A stretch of DNA of 64,000 bases from assembly GCA_006226495.1 (NCBI GenBank), contig SBGU01000056.1, forward strand, positions 124,001 to 188,000, in the 5' to 3' direction. Position 1 is the first letter of the stretch, and each line of letters begins with the position of its first letter. Made by a program: the position numbers and the translations under genes. This document shows positions 1 through 8,263 of the stretch, piece by piece. This DNA comes from Alphaproteobacteria bacterium (GTDB lineage: Bacteria; Pseudomonadota; Alphaproteobacteria; Sphingomonadales; Kordiimonadaceae). Below the pieces are notes generated by a model. It was not told the DNA's origin and did no database searches. It saw only the letters and a program-made list of their open reading frames with translations.

Positions 1-898
1 CGGGCGCCACCAGGAACTTCAGGCCCAGGGCCTCAAGGCCGGCGGCCAGGCTTTTATGCATGGCGGCATGGCGGCCCCAGGCGGCTTCCAGCCCTTCCTC
101 GAACAGCATGACCAGCGATTCATGCAGGCCATAGAGCGCGTTCACGGGGGCGGTGTGATGGTAACTGCGCCCCCCCGCACCGTCCCAGTAGGCCATGACC
201 AGCGACAGGTCGAGGAACCAACTGTTGACCGGGCTGGTGCGGGCCCGAACACGCTCGAGCGCACGTTCCGAAAAGGACACCGGCGACAGGCCGGGCGTGC
301 ACGAGAGGCACTTTTGCGAGCCCGTATAAACCGCATCCACGCCCCATTCGTCAATCAGCACCGGCACGCCACCCACGCTGGTGACCGCGTCCATGATGGT
401 CAGGCAATCATGTTTCTGCGCCACGGCACACAGCGCCGCCGCGTCCGCCAGCACACCCGTCGAGGTTTCGGCATGCACAAACGCCAGGATGCTGGCTTCC
501 GGGTGCGCGGTCAGGGTGGCGTCCACCACCGCAGGGTCGGGCGCCTTGCCCCATTCCACATCGATCAGGATGGCGGTGCCGCCCGCGCGCACGACATTTT
601 CGCGCATGCGTTCGCCGAACACGCCGTTCTTGACCACCACCACGGTGTCGCCTTCTTCGATCAGGTTCACGAAGCAGGTTTCCATGCCTGCAGAACCGGG
701 GGCGGACACCGGGAAGGTCAGGCGGTTTTCGGTTTTGAACAGGGCCTTCAGGCCCGCCTTCACCTCTTCCATCATACCCTGGAAGGCGGGATCGAGGTGA
801 CCGAGGGTCGGGCGTGCCATGGCGGCCAGTACCCGTTCATGCACATCGGATGGGCCGGGGCCCATCAGGGTGCGCAGGGGCGGATGAAAGGATTGCAT
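1..898 (-). CDS. Class V aminotransferase (serine-pyruvate / alanine-glyoxylate type), partial
   Basis: The reading frame is open from an ATG at 898 to the window edge, so about 299 N-terminal residues are present and the C-terminus is missing. The start follows a GGAG Shine-Dalgarno nine bases upstream. Near the N-terminus it has the MGPGPS motif typical of this PLP-dependent family, and a GSQKCLS motif carries the likely Schiff-base lysine, K196. Family members move an amino group between serine or alanine and glyoxylate or pyruvate in the cytosol. It lies 115 bp downstream of the PepSY gene on the same strand, so co-transcription is possible but not shown. The family call is firm; substrate preference cannot be read from the fragment. 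Confidence 0.88.
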   Translation of the reverse strand, partial: MQSFHPPLRTLMGPGPSDVHERVLAAMARPTLGHLDPAFQGMMEEVKAGLKALFKTENRLTFPVSAPGSAGMETCFVNLIEEGDTVVVVKNGVFGERMRENVVRAGGTAILIDVEWGKAPDPAVVDATLTAHPEASILAFVHAETSTGVLADAAALCAVAQKHDCLTIMDAVTSVGGVPVLIDEWGVDAVYTGSQKCLSCTPGLSPVSFSERALERVRARTSPVNSWFLDLSLVMAYWDGAGGRSYHHTAPVNALYGLHESLVMLFEEGLEAAWGRHAAMHKSLAAGLEALGLKFLVAP

Positions 899-923
899 CG
901 TCGTCTCCGGCGGTAGAAAAAAT

Positions 924-967
924 TGCCAATTCAAATGGGTTGAACAGCAGATATAGGGCAATTGGCA
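924..967. promoter_or_regulatory. Inverted repeat upstream of the aminotransferase (possible operator)
   Basis: TGCCAATT at 924-931 is mirrored by AATTGGCA at 960-967, an exact 8-bp inverted repeat with a 28-bp gap. It sits 26-69 bp upstream of the aminotransferase ATG. Position suggests an operator, but no regulator gene is adjacent and chance cannot be excluded. Confidence 0.3.
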
Positions 968-1013
968 GGAAAATAAACGCAAACTGTGAAAGTTTGGCTT
1001 ATCGGACCGCGAT

Positions 1014-2045
1014 TCATACCCTTGGCCTGCGCGGCCGCGCCCGCCGCCAGAAGGCCAGGAAGCCCATGGCGGACAGATAGATCGTGCCAAACCCGGTCAG
1101 CACCACGATGGCCAGCCACAATGCGCCCCCCACCTTGCCCGCATGTACGGGATAAACCGCGTCCGAGATACGGTGGCCCATGCCGCCCTTCGTGGCATCA
1201 TAGACCACGGCACCGTCCGGCCCGACCGTGACGGTCGAGCGGCCCTTGGGCAGCCATTCGTCCTGCATGCGCAGCCGCATTGACATCCTGGCGGGGCTGT
1301 AGATGCTGGCTTCCGCGCCCGGCAGGCGTTCCGCCGCCAATTCGAACAGGCGTTCAGGGCCGCCGGCGCCGGCTTCGGCCTGCTGTGTGGGTTGCGCACC
1401 GCCAAAAAGCGCGGCCAGGCCAGCGCGCACAGGCCCGGAATAAATGAGCACCGTGCCGGTGACAACGGTGACCAGCAGCAGGGGAGCCAGCAGGATGCCC
1501 ATGGTGGCATGCGCCCCCCGGTGCGCCGCGGATGAACCGCCCCGCGCTTTCAGAAGCGACAGCCGGAACCCGCGCCGCCACGGCCACCAGAGGTAAAGCC
1601 CGGACAGGACCGAAAATATCGCCGCCAGACCCAGAAGCCCGATGATCTGCTTGCCGGTGTCGCCAAGCGCCAGATAATGATGGATATCGAACAGAAACTG
1701 CAGGCTGGCATCCGCCGCCATGGGGTCATGGATCGGCACCAGCGTCTCGGCATCCAGCAGTTGCTGGCTTTTGTCGACCAGATACACACGGTAGGCATTC
1801 ATGCCATCTGTCGGCAACTGGATGGACCGAAGCCCCTGGTTCGCATAAGCCGCCTCGATGGCCCCGAGCTTCGCCCCCTGCTCCGCAGGTGACAATTGTA
1901 CCACCGGCCTATCCAGCCCCGGCAAAAGAAGCCGGAGCAGATTGTCTTCAAAGGCAAGGATGGTGCCGGTCGACGCCATCACCAGCATATAGAGGGCGCC
2001 CACGACCCCTATGATCTGGTGAATGCGTCTGAGCCCACGGCGCAT
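1014..2045 (-). CDS. PepSY-associated transmembrane protein
   Basis: The 343-aa product starts at the ATG at 2045, nine bases after GGGGAAG; a GTG at 2054 is in frame but overlaps that ribosome site. It has the layout of the PepSY_TM family. An N-terminal helix (about residues 10-35) is followed by a periplasmic stretch, a central pair of helices around residues 140-210, a second periplasmic part, and a last helix before a basic tail (RRARPRRPRV). Family members often accompany TonB-dependent receptors and some are thought to act in ferric-siderophore reduction or uptake. Here the gene begins 25 bp after the receptor stop codon on the same strand, so the two almost certainly form an operon. 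Confidence 0.85.
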   Translation of the reverse strand: MRRGLRRIHQIIGVVGALYMLVMASTGTILAFEDNLLRLLLPGLDRPVVQLSPAEQGAKLGAIEAAYANQGLRSIQLPTDGMNAYRVYLVDKSQQLLDAETLVPIHDPMAADASLQFLFDIHHYLALGDTGKQIIGLLGLAAIFSVLSGLYLWWPWRRGFRLSLLKARGGSSAAHRGAHATMGILLAPLLLVTVVTGTVLIYSGPVRAGLAALFGGAQPTQQAEAGAGGPERLFELAAERLPGAEASIYSPARMSMRLRMQDEWLPKGRSTVTVGPDGAVVYDATKGGMGHRISDAVYPVHAGKVGGALWLAIVVLTGFGTIYLSAMGFLAFWRRARPRRPRV

Positions 2046-2070
2046 GACCGGCACCTTCCCCGAAACCGCC

Positions 2071-4221
2071 TTAGAAGTTGGTCTGGTACGACAGGGTGAT
2101 GGCCCGGCCGCGGCCCGCGAAATAGCGGTCGTTCAAGGTGGTGCCCGCCTGCGAATAATAGGTGATATATTGTTTGTCGAACAGGTTCTGCACCCCAAGC
2201 TGGAAGCTGCCTTCCTCGATCTTGTAGCCGATCACCAGATCCACGACATCATAGCCCTGGAATTCCGCGGCCAGCGCATCGGCAGCGTTGGTGAAATCGC
2301 GGTCGAACAGATGCGCAAGCTGCAGGCGCGCCGACAGGTCGCCAGCCGAGAAAGCGGCATACAGGTTCAGCCGGTTCGGGCCGATATTCACGGCATCCAG
2401 GTCGGCATCCAGTTCGCCGTCGCCGTCCGTGTCCACCCGGCCCTTCTGGACCGACAGGTTGGCACCGACATCAAGGCCTTCGAACAGCATGGCCTCAAGC
2501 GTGGCTTCAAAACCGCGGATGCGGGTTTTTTCGCGCTGCACCCTGAGGATGCCGTCCGTGTCGGCCACATACCGTGCGCCTTCGCTGGATGAGGACTGGA
2601 AGATGCTGGCCTGGCCATGGAAGCGGCCCAGGGTGAAGCTGGTGCCCAGTTCGATATTGTCGGCCTTGATGGGCGACAGGTCAAACAGGTCATCCACCGA
2701 AACGCCGGGCTGGTTGATGCCGCGCAGCACCCGGCCGACATCGGCCATGGTGAAACCTTCGGAATAGGAACTGTAGACGGTCCAGCCATCCTGAATTTCC
2801 GCCACGATGCCGGCGTTCACGATCAGGTCGCTGTAGGACGGGCTGCCGCCTGTGACCGTCAGCACCTGATAGTCGCTGGACGCGCGGTTGCCGGCCAGGG
2901 TCTGGTAATCGTCCACCTTCAGGGTGGCGTTTTCATAGCGCACACCACCCGACAGGGTGATCATGCCACCCAGCGGCAGTTCAGCCTGCACAAACGGCGC
3001 GATGTTTTCATATTTGGTTTCCGGCACCCAGTTGCGGTCCGTGAAGATCAGGCGCTGGAAGGTTTTGTCCTTCAGGTAATCAACCCCGGTGAACAGGTTC
3101 ACGGCTGTGCCGGCAAAACCATGTTTGTCCCAGCCCAGGCGCGCGCCATATTTTTCGCTGTTGTTTTCCGACTGGTCGAACAGGGTGCCCACGGGTGCGA
3201 TGGCCGGGTCCTGGAAGGTGCCGAAGGTGCCGCCGCCGAAGCTGGAGCGGAAATCCTGCGAATAAAGCTGGAACGACAGGGTGCCGCCCGCAACCGCCCG
3301 GTTGGTATAATCGAACGAGATGGTGGTCACGTCGTTGGTGCCGGGTTCACCCTCGGGCGCACCTTCCTGTGCCATGGCCGGCGTGCCGGTGGTGCGGTTG
3401 CCGGCCAGGGTGCTGTAATCGCCGTCACCCGCCAGTTTGAAATCATTGACCATCAGTTGGATGCGCTGATCTTCGGTAGGTTCGAAGCCCAGTTTCACAA
3501 AAAAGTCGCGCTGTTCGCTGTCGGCCAGGTCGCCCTGGGTGGCGTCCACGCCGATGGCGTCGCCGTTGCCATCATAGAACAGGCCGCGCTTGTGATAGCT
3601 GACCGATGCCAGATAATCGAAACGGCCGATTTTCTGGCCGGCATAGACGGCGGCGCGATATTCGAAGCTGTCGCTGTCCAAATTGTCGGCGGTGGTGATG
3701 CCGACGCGGGAACCGATTTTCAGATCGCCGCTGTCATCGGCCTTTTTGGTCACGAAATTGATGATGCCGCCGGTGGCCCCCAGGCCCTGGATTGCGTTGG
3801 CGCCGTGGATCACCTCGATGCGGTCAACCACCGCCAGGTCGATGGTATAACCGTCGCGCGAGCCATCGCGCAGCGGGTTCGACTGCGGCACACCGTCGAT
3901 CAGGTACAAGGGGCTGCGGCCCCGGAAACTTTCGCCAAAACCGCTCAGTTTCTGGCGGCTGGGCGAAAAGCCGGGCACCAGATTGCCCAGAAGGCCGGAA
4001 ATGTCGGTGGCGATGGAAATCTGCTCGTCGATATCCTCGGGGCTGACAACCGAAACCATGTTCGGGATCGCGCTCACCGGCTTTTGAGTGCGGGTTGCGG
4101 ATACGATCAGTTCCTCGACCTCGCCGTCCGCGGGCGCGGCTTCGGCAAAGGCGGGGGCGGCAAGCGGCATCAGGCTTGCGCCAGCCAGGAACGACAGAAG
4201 AAGGCGTTTGTTCAGCACCAT
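2071..4221 (-). CDS. TonB-dependent outer-membrane receptor
   Basis: The 716-aa receptor starts at the ATG at 4221, preceded by GGAGGA; an upstream in-frame start at 4260 would add 13 basic residues and spoil the signal peptide. The N-terminus (MVLNKRLLLSFLAGASLM...AFA) is a signal peptide. EELIVSATRTQKP is the TonB box and start of the plug, which includes LIDGVPQSNPLRDGSRDGYTIDL and RIEVIHGANAIQGLGATGGIINF. The remainder is a 22-strand-type barrel ending in a terminal Phe (NQTNF), the usual outer-membrane assembly signal. The PepSY partner downstream favours a metal-chelate substrate, but the ligand is unknown. Confidence 0.93.
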   Translation of the reverse strand: MVLNKRLLLSFLAGASLMPLAAPAFAEAAPADGEVEELIVSATRTQKPVSAIPNMVSVVSPEDIDEQISIATDISGLLGNLVPGFSPSRQKLSGFGESFRGRSPLYLIDGVPQSNPLRDGSRDGYTIDLAVVDRIEVIHGANAIQGLGATGGIINFVTKKADDSGDLKIGSRVGITTADNLDSDSFEYRAAVYAGQKIGRFDYLASVSYHKRGLFYDGNGDAIGVDATQGDLADSEQRDFFVKLGFEPTEDQRIQLMVNDFKLAGDGDYSTLAGNRTTGTPAMAQEGAPEGEPGTNDVTTISFDYTNRAVAGGTLSFQLYSQDFRSSFGGGTFGTFQDPAIAPVGTLFDQSENNSEKYGARLGWDKHGFAGTAVNLFTGVDYLKDKTFQRLIFTDRNWVPETKYENIAPFVQAELPLGGMITLSGGVRYENATLKVDDYQTLAGNRASSDYQVLTVTGGSPSYSDLIVNAGIVAEIQDGWTVYSSYSEGFTMADVGRVLRGINQPGVSVDDLFDLSPIKADNIELGTSFTLGRFHGQASIFQSSSSEGARYVADTDGILRVQREKTRIRGFEATLEAMLFEGLDVGANLSVQKGRVDTDGDGELDADLDAVNIGPNRLNLYAAFSAGDLSARLQLAHLFDRDFTNAADALAAEFQGYDVVDLVIGYKIEEGSFQLGVQNLFDKQYITYYSQAGTTLNDRYFAGRGRAITLSYQTNF

Positions 4222-4291
4222 GGGGATAGTCCTCCGAACCTTATATCGGCGCGCGGGCATGCGCGGCCGTTGTTATGACTTGGTGCCCGGA

Positions 4292-4320
4292 GCTATAATA
4301 AGACTGATTTTCAGTTTCAA
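4292..4320 (-). promoter_or_regulatory. Candidate sigma-70 promoter of the TonB receptor-PepSY operon
   Basis: On the minus strand, TTGAAA (4320-4315) is followed after exactly 17 bp by TATAGC (4297-4292), giving a 70-nt leader before the receptor ATG. The spacer holds CTGAAAATCAG, an imperfect palindrome that might be a regulator site. This is motif reading only. Confidence 0.45.
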
Positions 4321-4387
4321 GAAAAATGCAACTCACTCGCAGAAGCGTGACGAGCTGTCGCAGGGGATTGGTGTTGGATGCAGCGCC

Positions 4388-4529
4388 CTCCATTCTGCCC
4401 TTCGACAGGCTCAGGGCGAGCGGTATTTTCCTTCTCGATCAAACCCTTGAAGAAACAGGAACGATGCAAAGGCACCACACGTGCCGTCCCCTTCCGTTCG
4501 CCCTGAGCCTGTCGAAGGGCAGGATGCAG
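4388..4529. repeat. 36-bp inverted repeat pair (dispersed-repeat or MITE-like)
   Basis: The arm at 4494-4529 and the reverse complement of 4388-4423 match at 33 of 36 positions around the core GCCCTGAGCCTGTCGAAGGG. The arms are separated by 70 bp. The core resembles a sequence often seen scattered between genes in alphaproteobacterial genomes. The right arm ends 4 bp from the arylesterase stop codon, so on the minus strand the element lies exactly between two transcription units. No coding sequence is apparent inside. Confidence 0.75.
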
Positions 4530-4533
4530 GGCA

Positions 4534-5619
4534 CTATTGGTCCCGTTGGCAATCCAGGATGCGGGGGTCGAACACGCTGCCGATCAGGAACCCGCCGTCG
4601 CCGTAAGGTACCGCGACGCTGGCGCCAGAGATCGGGTCGCCGTCGTTCAGATACAGGCTTTCGGGTGCCCCGAATTTTTCGCCGTCGAACGGCACCCGGT
4701 AGATTTCGGAAGGCGAGCGTTTGCTGCCATCCTTGGCGTGGGCGAGGAAGGCGAACAGCTTGGGATGCGCGGCAATCCACAGGCTGCCGTCTGCCGCGAC
4801 GGTGATATTGTCGAGCCCGCTTTCCAGTTTCACCGAGGCGATTTCTGCAAGCCCGCCATCGGCGCCAACAGCATAGGCGATGAGGCGGTGGCCCGTGGTT
4901 TCGCTGACAAAAAGAGTCTTGCCGTCGCCGCTCAGGGCAACACCGTTGGCGTAGGTCAGGCCGTCCAGCACCTGGTGCGCCTTGTCGCCCACGGGGGCCG
5001 CGACCCCGGCGCGCGCCAGGCGAAGCCAGGTTTCGGCCATGCGGCCCAGGTTCGAGGTGCTGCCCCGGTCGACCGAGGCATAGAAGCTTTCGGGGCCGGT
5101 GGCGGCCACGTCATTCATGCTGAAATTCTCGTTTGGCATGAAGGACTTGCGGTACTGAAGGCCGGTTTCCGTAATGTCGAAAATCTCGATCTGGCTCGTG
5201 ACACTGCCCGCCTCCAGGCGGCCGTCCGCTTCGTTCGGGTGGTTGACCACAAACAGCCGGTCGGGGCTTTCGTCCGGGCTTTCATAAAGGCTGGCGCCGT
5301 GCGGATGGAACGGCCAGTTGATAGCATAAGGCAAAGCCACCGGCGGCGCGTAACTGCCTGCCCTGTATAGATAAATTCGCCCGCCCGGACCATGGCCGGT
5401 GGCGGCCCAGAGGCGGCGTTCATCGCCGATCAGGTAGGCGATGCCAGCCGAATCGAGCACGATATCCTCGATGCCGGCCACGCCTTCGATGGCGGTGCAT
5501 GTGCCGGCAAAATGGGGCTGGATATCGCGGAAAACCCCGGCGCCGGAGGCGGTGTCGAGCACATAGGCACCCAGAAAAGTGGCGACGAGAAGCCCGCCGA
5601 TGATTGCCTTTTTGGCCAT
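4534..5619 (-). CDS. Paraoxonase/arylesterase-like six-bladed beta-propeller, exported or membrane-anchored
   Basis: The 361-aa product starts at the ATG at 5619 after GGGAGGGGG; upstream in-frame starts up to 5760 lack a good ribosome site. An N-terminal hydrophobic segment (AIIGGLLVATFLGAYVL) is a signal peptide or anchor. The body has repeated propeller strands, with GVAGIEDIVLDSAG, NWPFHPHGASLYE, TYANGVALSGDGKTLFVSET and LDNITVAADGSLWIAAHP in order. These match paraoxonase 1 / strictosidine-synthase-like enzymes, which bind calcium in the propeller centre and hydrolyse lactones or aryl esters. The conserved C-terminal cysteine is present (RILDCQRDQ), and its partner in GTCTAIEG could form the PON disulfide. 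The substrate is unknown. It is a single-gene unit. Confidence 0.78.
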   Translation of the reverse strand: MAKKAIIGGLLVATFLGAYVLDTASGAGVFRDIQPHFAGTCTAIEGVAGIEDIVLDSAGIAYLIGDERRLWAATGHGPGGRIYLYRAGSYAPPVALPYAINWPFHPHGASLYESPDESPDRLFVVNHPNEADGRLEAGSVTSQIEIFDITETGLQYRKSFMPNENFSMNDVAATGPESFYASVDRGSTSNLGRMAETWLRLARAGVAAPVGDKAHQVLDGLTYANGVALSGDGKTLFVSETTGHRLIAYAVGADGGLAEIASVKLESGLDNITVAADGSLWIAAHPKLFAFLAHAKDGSKRSPSEIYRVPFDGEKFGAPESLYLNDGDPISGASVAVPYGDGGFLIGSVFDPRILDCQRDQ

Positions 5620-5910
5620 GATTTCCCCCTCCCGAACCTGTTGCATCTGCAACATAATGGCGCCAGAATGCAACAAAATGCCCCCATTGCGCCCCCGTTT
5701 GCGCCCGCATCGCACCCGTGCCGCAAGTGTGCCCACGGATCGGGCACAAGTCATGATCAAAATTGATGCATTGGCGTTATTTACGGCAGTGCGCGCAATG
5801 TCTTTGTCACAATTGCCATTGTTTTTGAAATTTTTTGCACCTCCCTGCCCGGCGCCCCCTTGCCAAAGATGGCCGCATGTTATCTGATGGCCGCATCAAG
5901 GGGACAGAGT
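5620..5910. other. Divergent intergenic region, arylesterase / ATP-grasp operon
   Basis: These 291 bp contain no convincing gene. The perfect palindrome GTTGCA-TC-TGCAAC lies at 5640-5653, 21 bp upstream of the arylesterase ATG. A second GTTGCA-like stretch lies about 20 bp further away. The right half is AT-richer and presumably carries the ATP-grasp operon promoter, but no clear -35/-10 pair could be chosen. Confidence 0.4.
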
Positions 5911-7323
5911 GTGACGCCATTCAATGAAATGATGGCCGGCGACGACGATGCCCGGCCGCCCTATGAAAAATATTATGACTGGTTTTCGGCACAAGATCCG
6001 AAACGACTGGCCGCAAAATCCAGAGACGCCGAAAAGATCTTCCGCCGCACCGGCATCACCTTCGCCGTTTATGGCGCCAAGGAAGCCGCCGAGCGTTTGA
6101 TCCCGTTCGATATTATCCCGCGCATCATTTCCGCCAAGGAATGGCGCCGGCTTGAACAGGGCATCGAACAAAGGGTTGTGGCGCTGAATGCGTTCCTGGA
6201 CGACATTTACCACAAGCAGGAAATCGTGAAGGCCGGGCGCATGCCGCGCGACCTGATCGCCAAAAACGAGGCCTTCCTGCCCCAGATGATCGGTGTGCGC
6301 CCGCCGGGCAATGTCTATACCCATATCATCGGCATCGATATCGTGCGCACCGGCGAAGACCAGTTTTATGTGCTGGAGGACAATGCCCGCACGCCGTCCG
6401 GCGTTTCCTACATGCTGGAAAACCGGGAAACCATGATGCAGATGTTCCCGGAACTGTTCAGCAAGAACCGGGTGCGCCCGGTCGAAAACTATCCCGCGCT
6501 GTTGCGCAAAAGCCTGTCGGCGGCGGCGCCGCAGGGCTGCAATGGCACACCCACTGTGGCGGTCTTGACCCCCGGCATCTATAATTCCGCCTATTATGAA
6601 CATGCGTTCCTGGCCGACCAGATGGGCGTTGAACTGGTGGAAGGGTCCGACCTTCGGGTCGTGGACGGCCGGGTGGCCATGCGCACCACACAGGGCTACA
6701 AGGCCATCGATGTGCTGTACCGCCGCGTCGATGACGATTATCTGGACCCCCTGACCTTCAAGCCGGACAGCGCGCTGGGTGTGCCCGGCATCATGGATGT
6801 GTACCGCGCGGGCCGCATCACCATCGCGAACGCACCGGGCACCGGCATCGCCGACGACAAGGCCATCTACAGCTATATGCCCGAGATTGTGGAGTTCTAC
6901 ACCGGCCGCAAGCCGATCCTGGAAAATGTGCCCACCTGGCGCTGTTCGGAGGCCGACAGCCTCGCGTATGTGCTGGACAATCTGGAAGACCTTGTGGTCA
7001 AGGAAGTGCACGGCTCCGGCGGCTACGGCATGCTGGTGGGCCCGACCAGCACCAAAAAGGAACGCGCCGAGTTCGCGAAAAAGCTGGCGGCCCGGCCCGG
7101 CAACTATATCGCGCAACCGACCCTGTCCTTGTCGACCGTGCCCATTTTTGTGAAGAAGGGCATCGCGCCCCGGCACGTTGACCTGCGCCCCTTTGTGCTG
7201 GTGTCCGACAAGATCAACATCATCCCCGGCGGGCTGACACGGGTGGCGCTGAAGGAAGGCTCGCTGGTGGTGAACTCAAGCCAGGGCGGCGGCACCAAAG
7301 ACACCTGGGTTCTGGAGGACTGA
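5911..7323 (+). CDS. Circularly permuted ATP-grasp protein of the Anbu operon
   Basis: This is a 470-aa member of the circularly permuted ATP-grasp family (COG2308). I prefer the GTG at 5911, which follows AAGGGG by a good spacing; an in-frame ATG at 5887 lacks a ribosome site. Diagnostic stretches are YVLEDNARTPSGVSYMLENR, DVLYRRVDDDYLDP, ANAPGTGIADDKAIYSYMP and LVVKEVHGSGGYGMLVGP, the last resembling the ATP-grasp phosphate-binding loop. ATP-grasp enzymes join a carboxylate to an amine using ATP, and this branch is predicted to make a peptide-like bond. The substrate is unknown. It is the first of four tightly spaced plus-strand genes; the next start codon lies one base after its stop. Confidence 0.9.
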   Translation: MTPFNEMMAGDDDARPPYEKYYDWFSAQDPKRLAAKSRDAEKIFRRTGITFAVYGAKEAAERLIPFDIIPRIISAKEWRRLEQGIEQRVVALNAFLDDIYHKQEIVKAGRMPRDLIAKNEAFLPQMIGVRPPGNVYTHIIGIDIVRTGEDQFYVLEDNARTPSGVSYMLENRETMMQMFPELFSKNRVRPVENYPALLRKSLSAAAPQGCNGTPTVAVLTPGIYNSAYYEHAFLADQMGVELVEGSDLRVVDGRVAMRTTQGYKAIDVLYRRVDDDYLDPLTFKPDSALGVPGIMDVYRAGRITIANAPGTGIADDKAIYSYMPEIVEFYTGRKPILENVPTWRCSEADSLAYVLDNLEDLVVKEVHGSGGYGMLVGPTSTKKERAEFAKKLAARPGNYIAQPTLSLSTVPIFVKKGIAPRHVDLRPFVLVSDKINIIPGGLTRVALKEGSLVVNSSQGGGTKDTWVLED

Positions 7324-7324
7324 T

Positions 7325-8263
7325 ATGCTCGGCAGAACCGCAAACGGCCTGTTCTGGATGTTCCGCTATATCGAGCGGGCTGAAAATATCGCGCGGCTGG
7401 TGGATGCCGGCCTCAGGATGTCGCTGACCCGGTCGGGCGACGCGGACGATGAATGGACATCGGTTCTCTGTAGCGCCGGGGTGGCCGACGGTTACAAGGC
7501 ACGGCACGAGGCGGTGACCGAAGCCCACGCGGTGGATTTCCTGCTGCGCGACACCGAAAACCCGTCGAGCGTGATGTCGGTGGTGCAATCCGCCCGCGAC
7601 AATGCCCGCATGGTGCGCACGGCCCTGACCCGCGAGGCCTGGGAAGCCACCAACGAACTGTGGATGGACATGAAAAGCATGCTGGCCAAACCGGTCAGGG
7701 GCGAAAACCTGCCGGACCTCTTGGGGGCCATCAAACGCCAGACCGCCCTGATCCGCGGCGCGTTCCATGGCACCATGCTGAGGAACGAGATTTTCGATTT
7801 CGCCCGGGTTGGCACCTTCATCGAACGGGCCGACAACACGGCGCGCATTCTGGACGTGAAATATTATGTGCTGTTGCCGTCGGTGTCCTATGTCGGCTCG
7901 TCGCTTGACAACGTGCAGTGGGAATCGATCCTCAGGTCTGTGTCGGCGCACCGGTCCTACCGCTGGGTTTATGAAGCCGAATACCAGCCGACCAATATTG
8001 CCGATTACCTGATTTTGAACGCGCGCATGCCGCGGTCGCTGGCCTATTGTTACCGCAAGATCGGCGACAGCCTTGAAAGCCTGGCGCGCGACTATGGCGA
8101 AAGCCATATGGCACACCTGACCGCCACCAAAACCCTGGCGCGGCTGGAAGGCCGCGACATTGCCGACATTTTTGATGAGGGCCTGCATGAATTCCTGGTC
8201 GGCTTCATCATCCAGAACAACAAGCTGGGCAGCGAAATCGCGGAGGCATACAGGTTCTACTGA
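7325..8263 (+). CDS. Alpha-E domain protein of the Anbu operon
   Basis: This 312-aa protein is nearly all alpha-helical, with the MLGRTANGLFWMFRYIERAENIARLVDAG opening typical of the alpha-E family (COG2307). IERADNTARILDVKYYVLLP and NARMPRSLAYC are further conserved blocks. No catalytic motif is obvious, and the family has no established biochemical activity. It begins one base after the ATP-grasp stop and its TGA overlaps the next ATG, which implies translational coupling. Its constant pairing with the ATP-grasp protein in other genomes suggests a complex (inference). Confidence 0.9.
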   Translation: MLGRTANGLFWMFRYIERAENIARLVDAGLRMSLTRSGDADDEWTSVLCSAGVADGYKARHEAVTEAHAVDFLLRDTENPSSVMSVVQSARDNARMVRTALTREAWEATNELWMDMKSMLAKPVRGENLPDLLGAIKRQTALIRGAFHGTMLRNEIFDFARVGTFIERADNTARILDVKYYVLLPSVSYVGSSLDNVQWESILRSVSAHRSYRWVYEAEYQPTNIADYLILNARMPRSLAYCYRKIGDSLESLARDYGESHMAHLTATKTLARLEGRDIADIFDEGLHEFLVGFIIQNNKLGSEIAEAYRFY

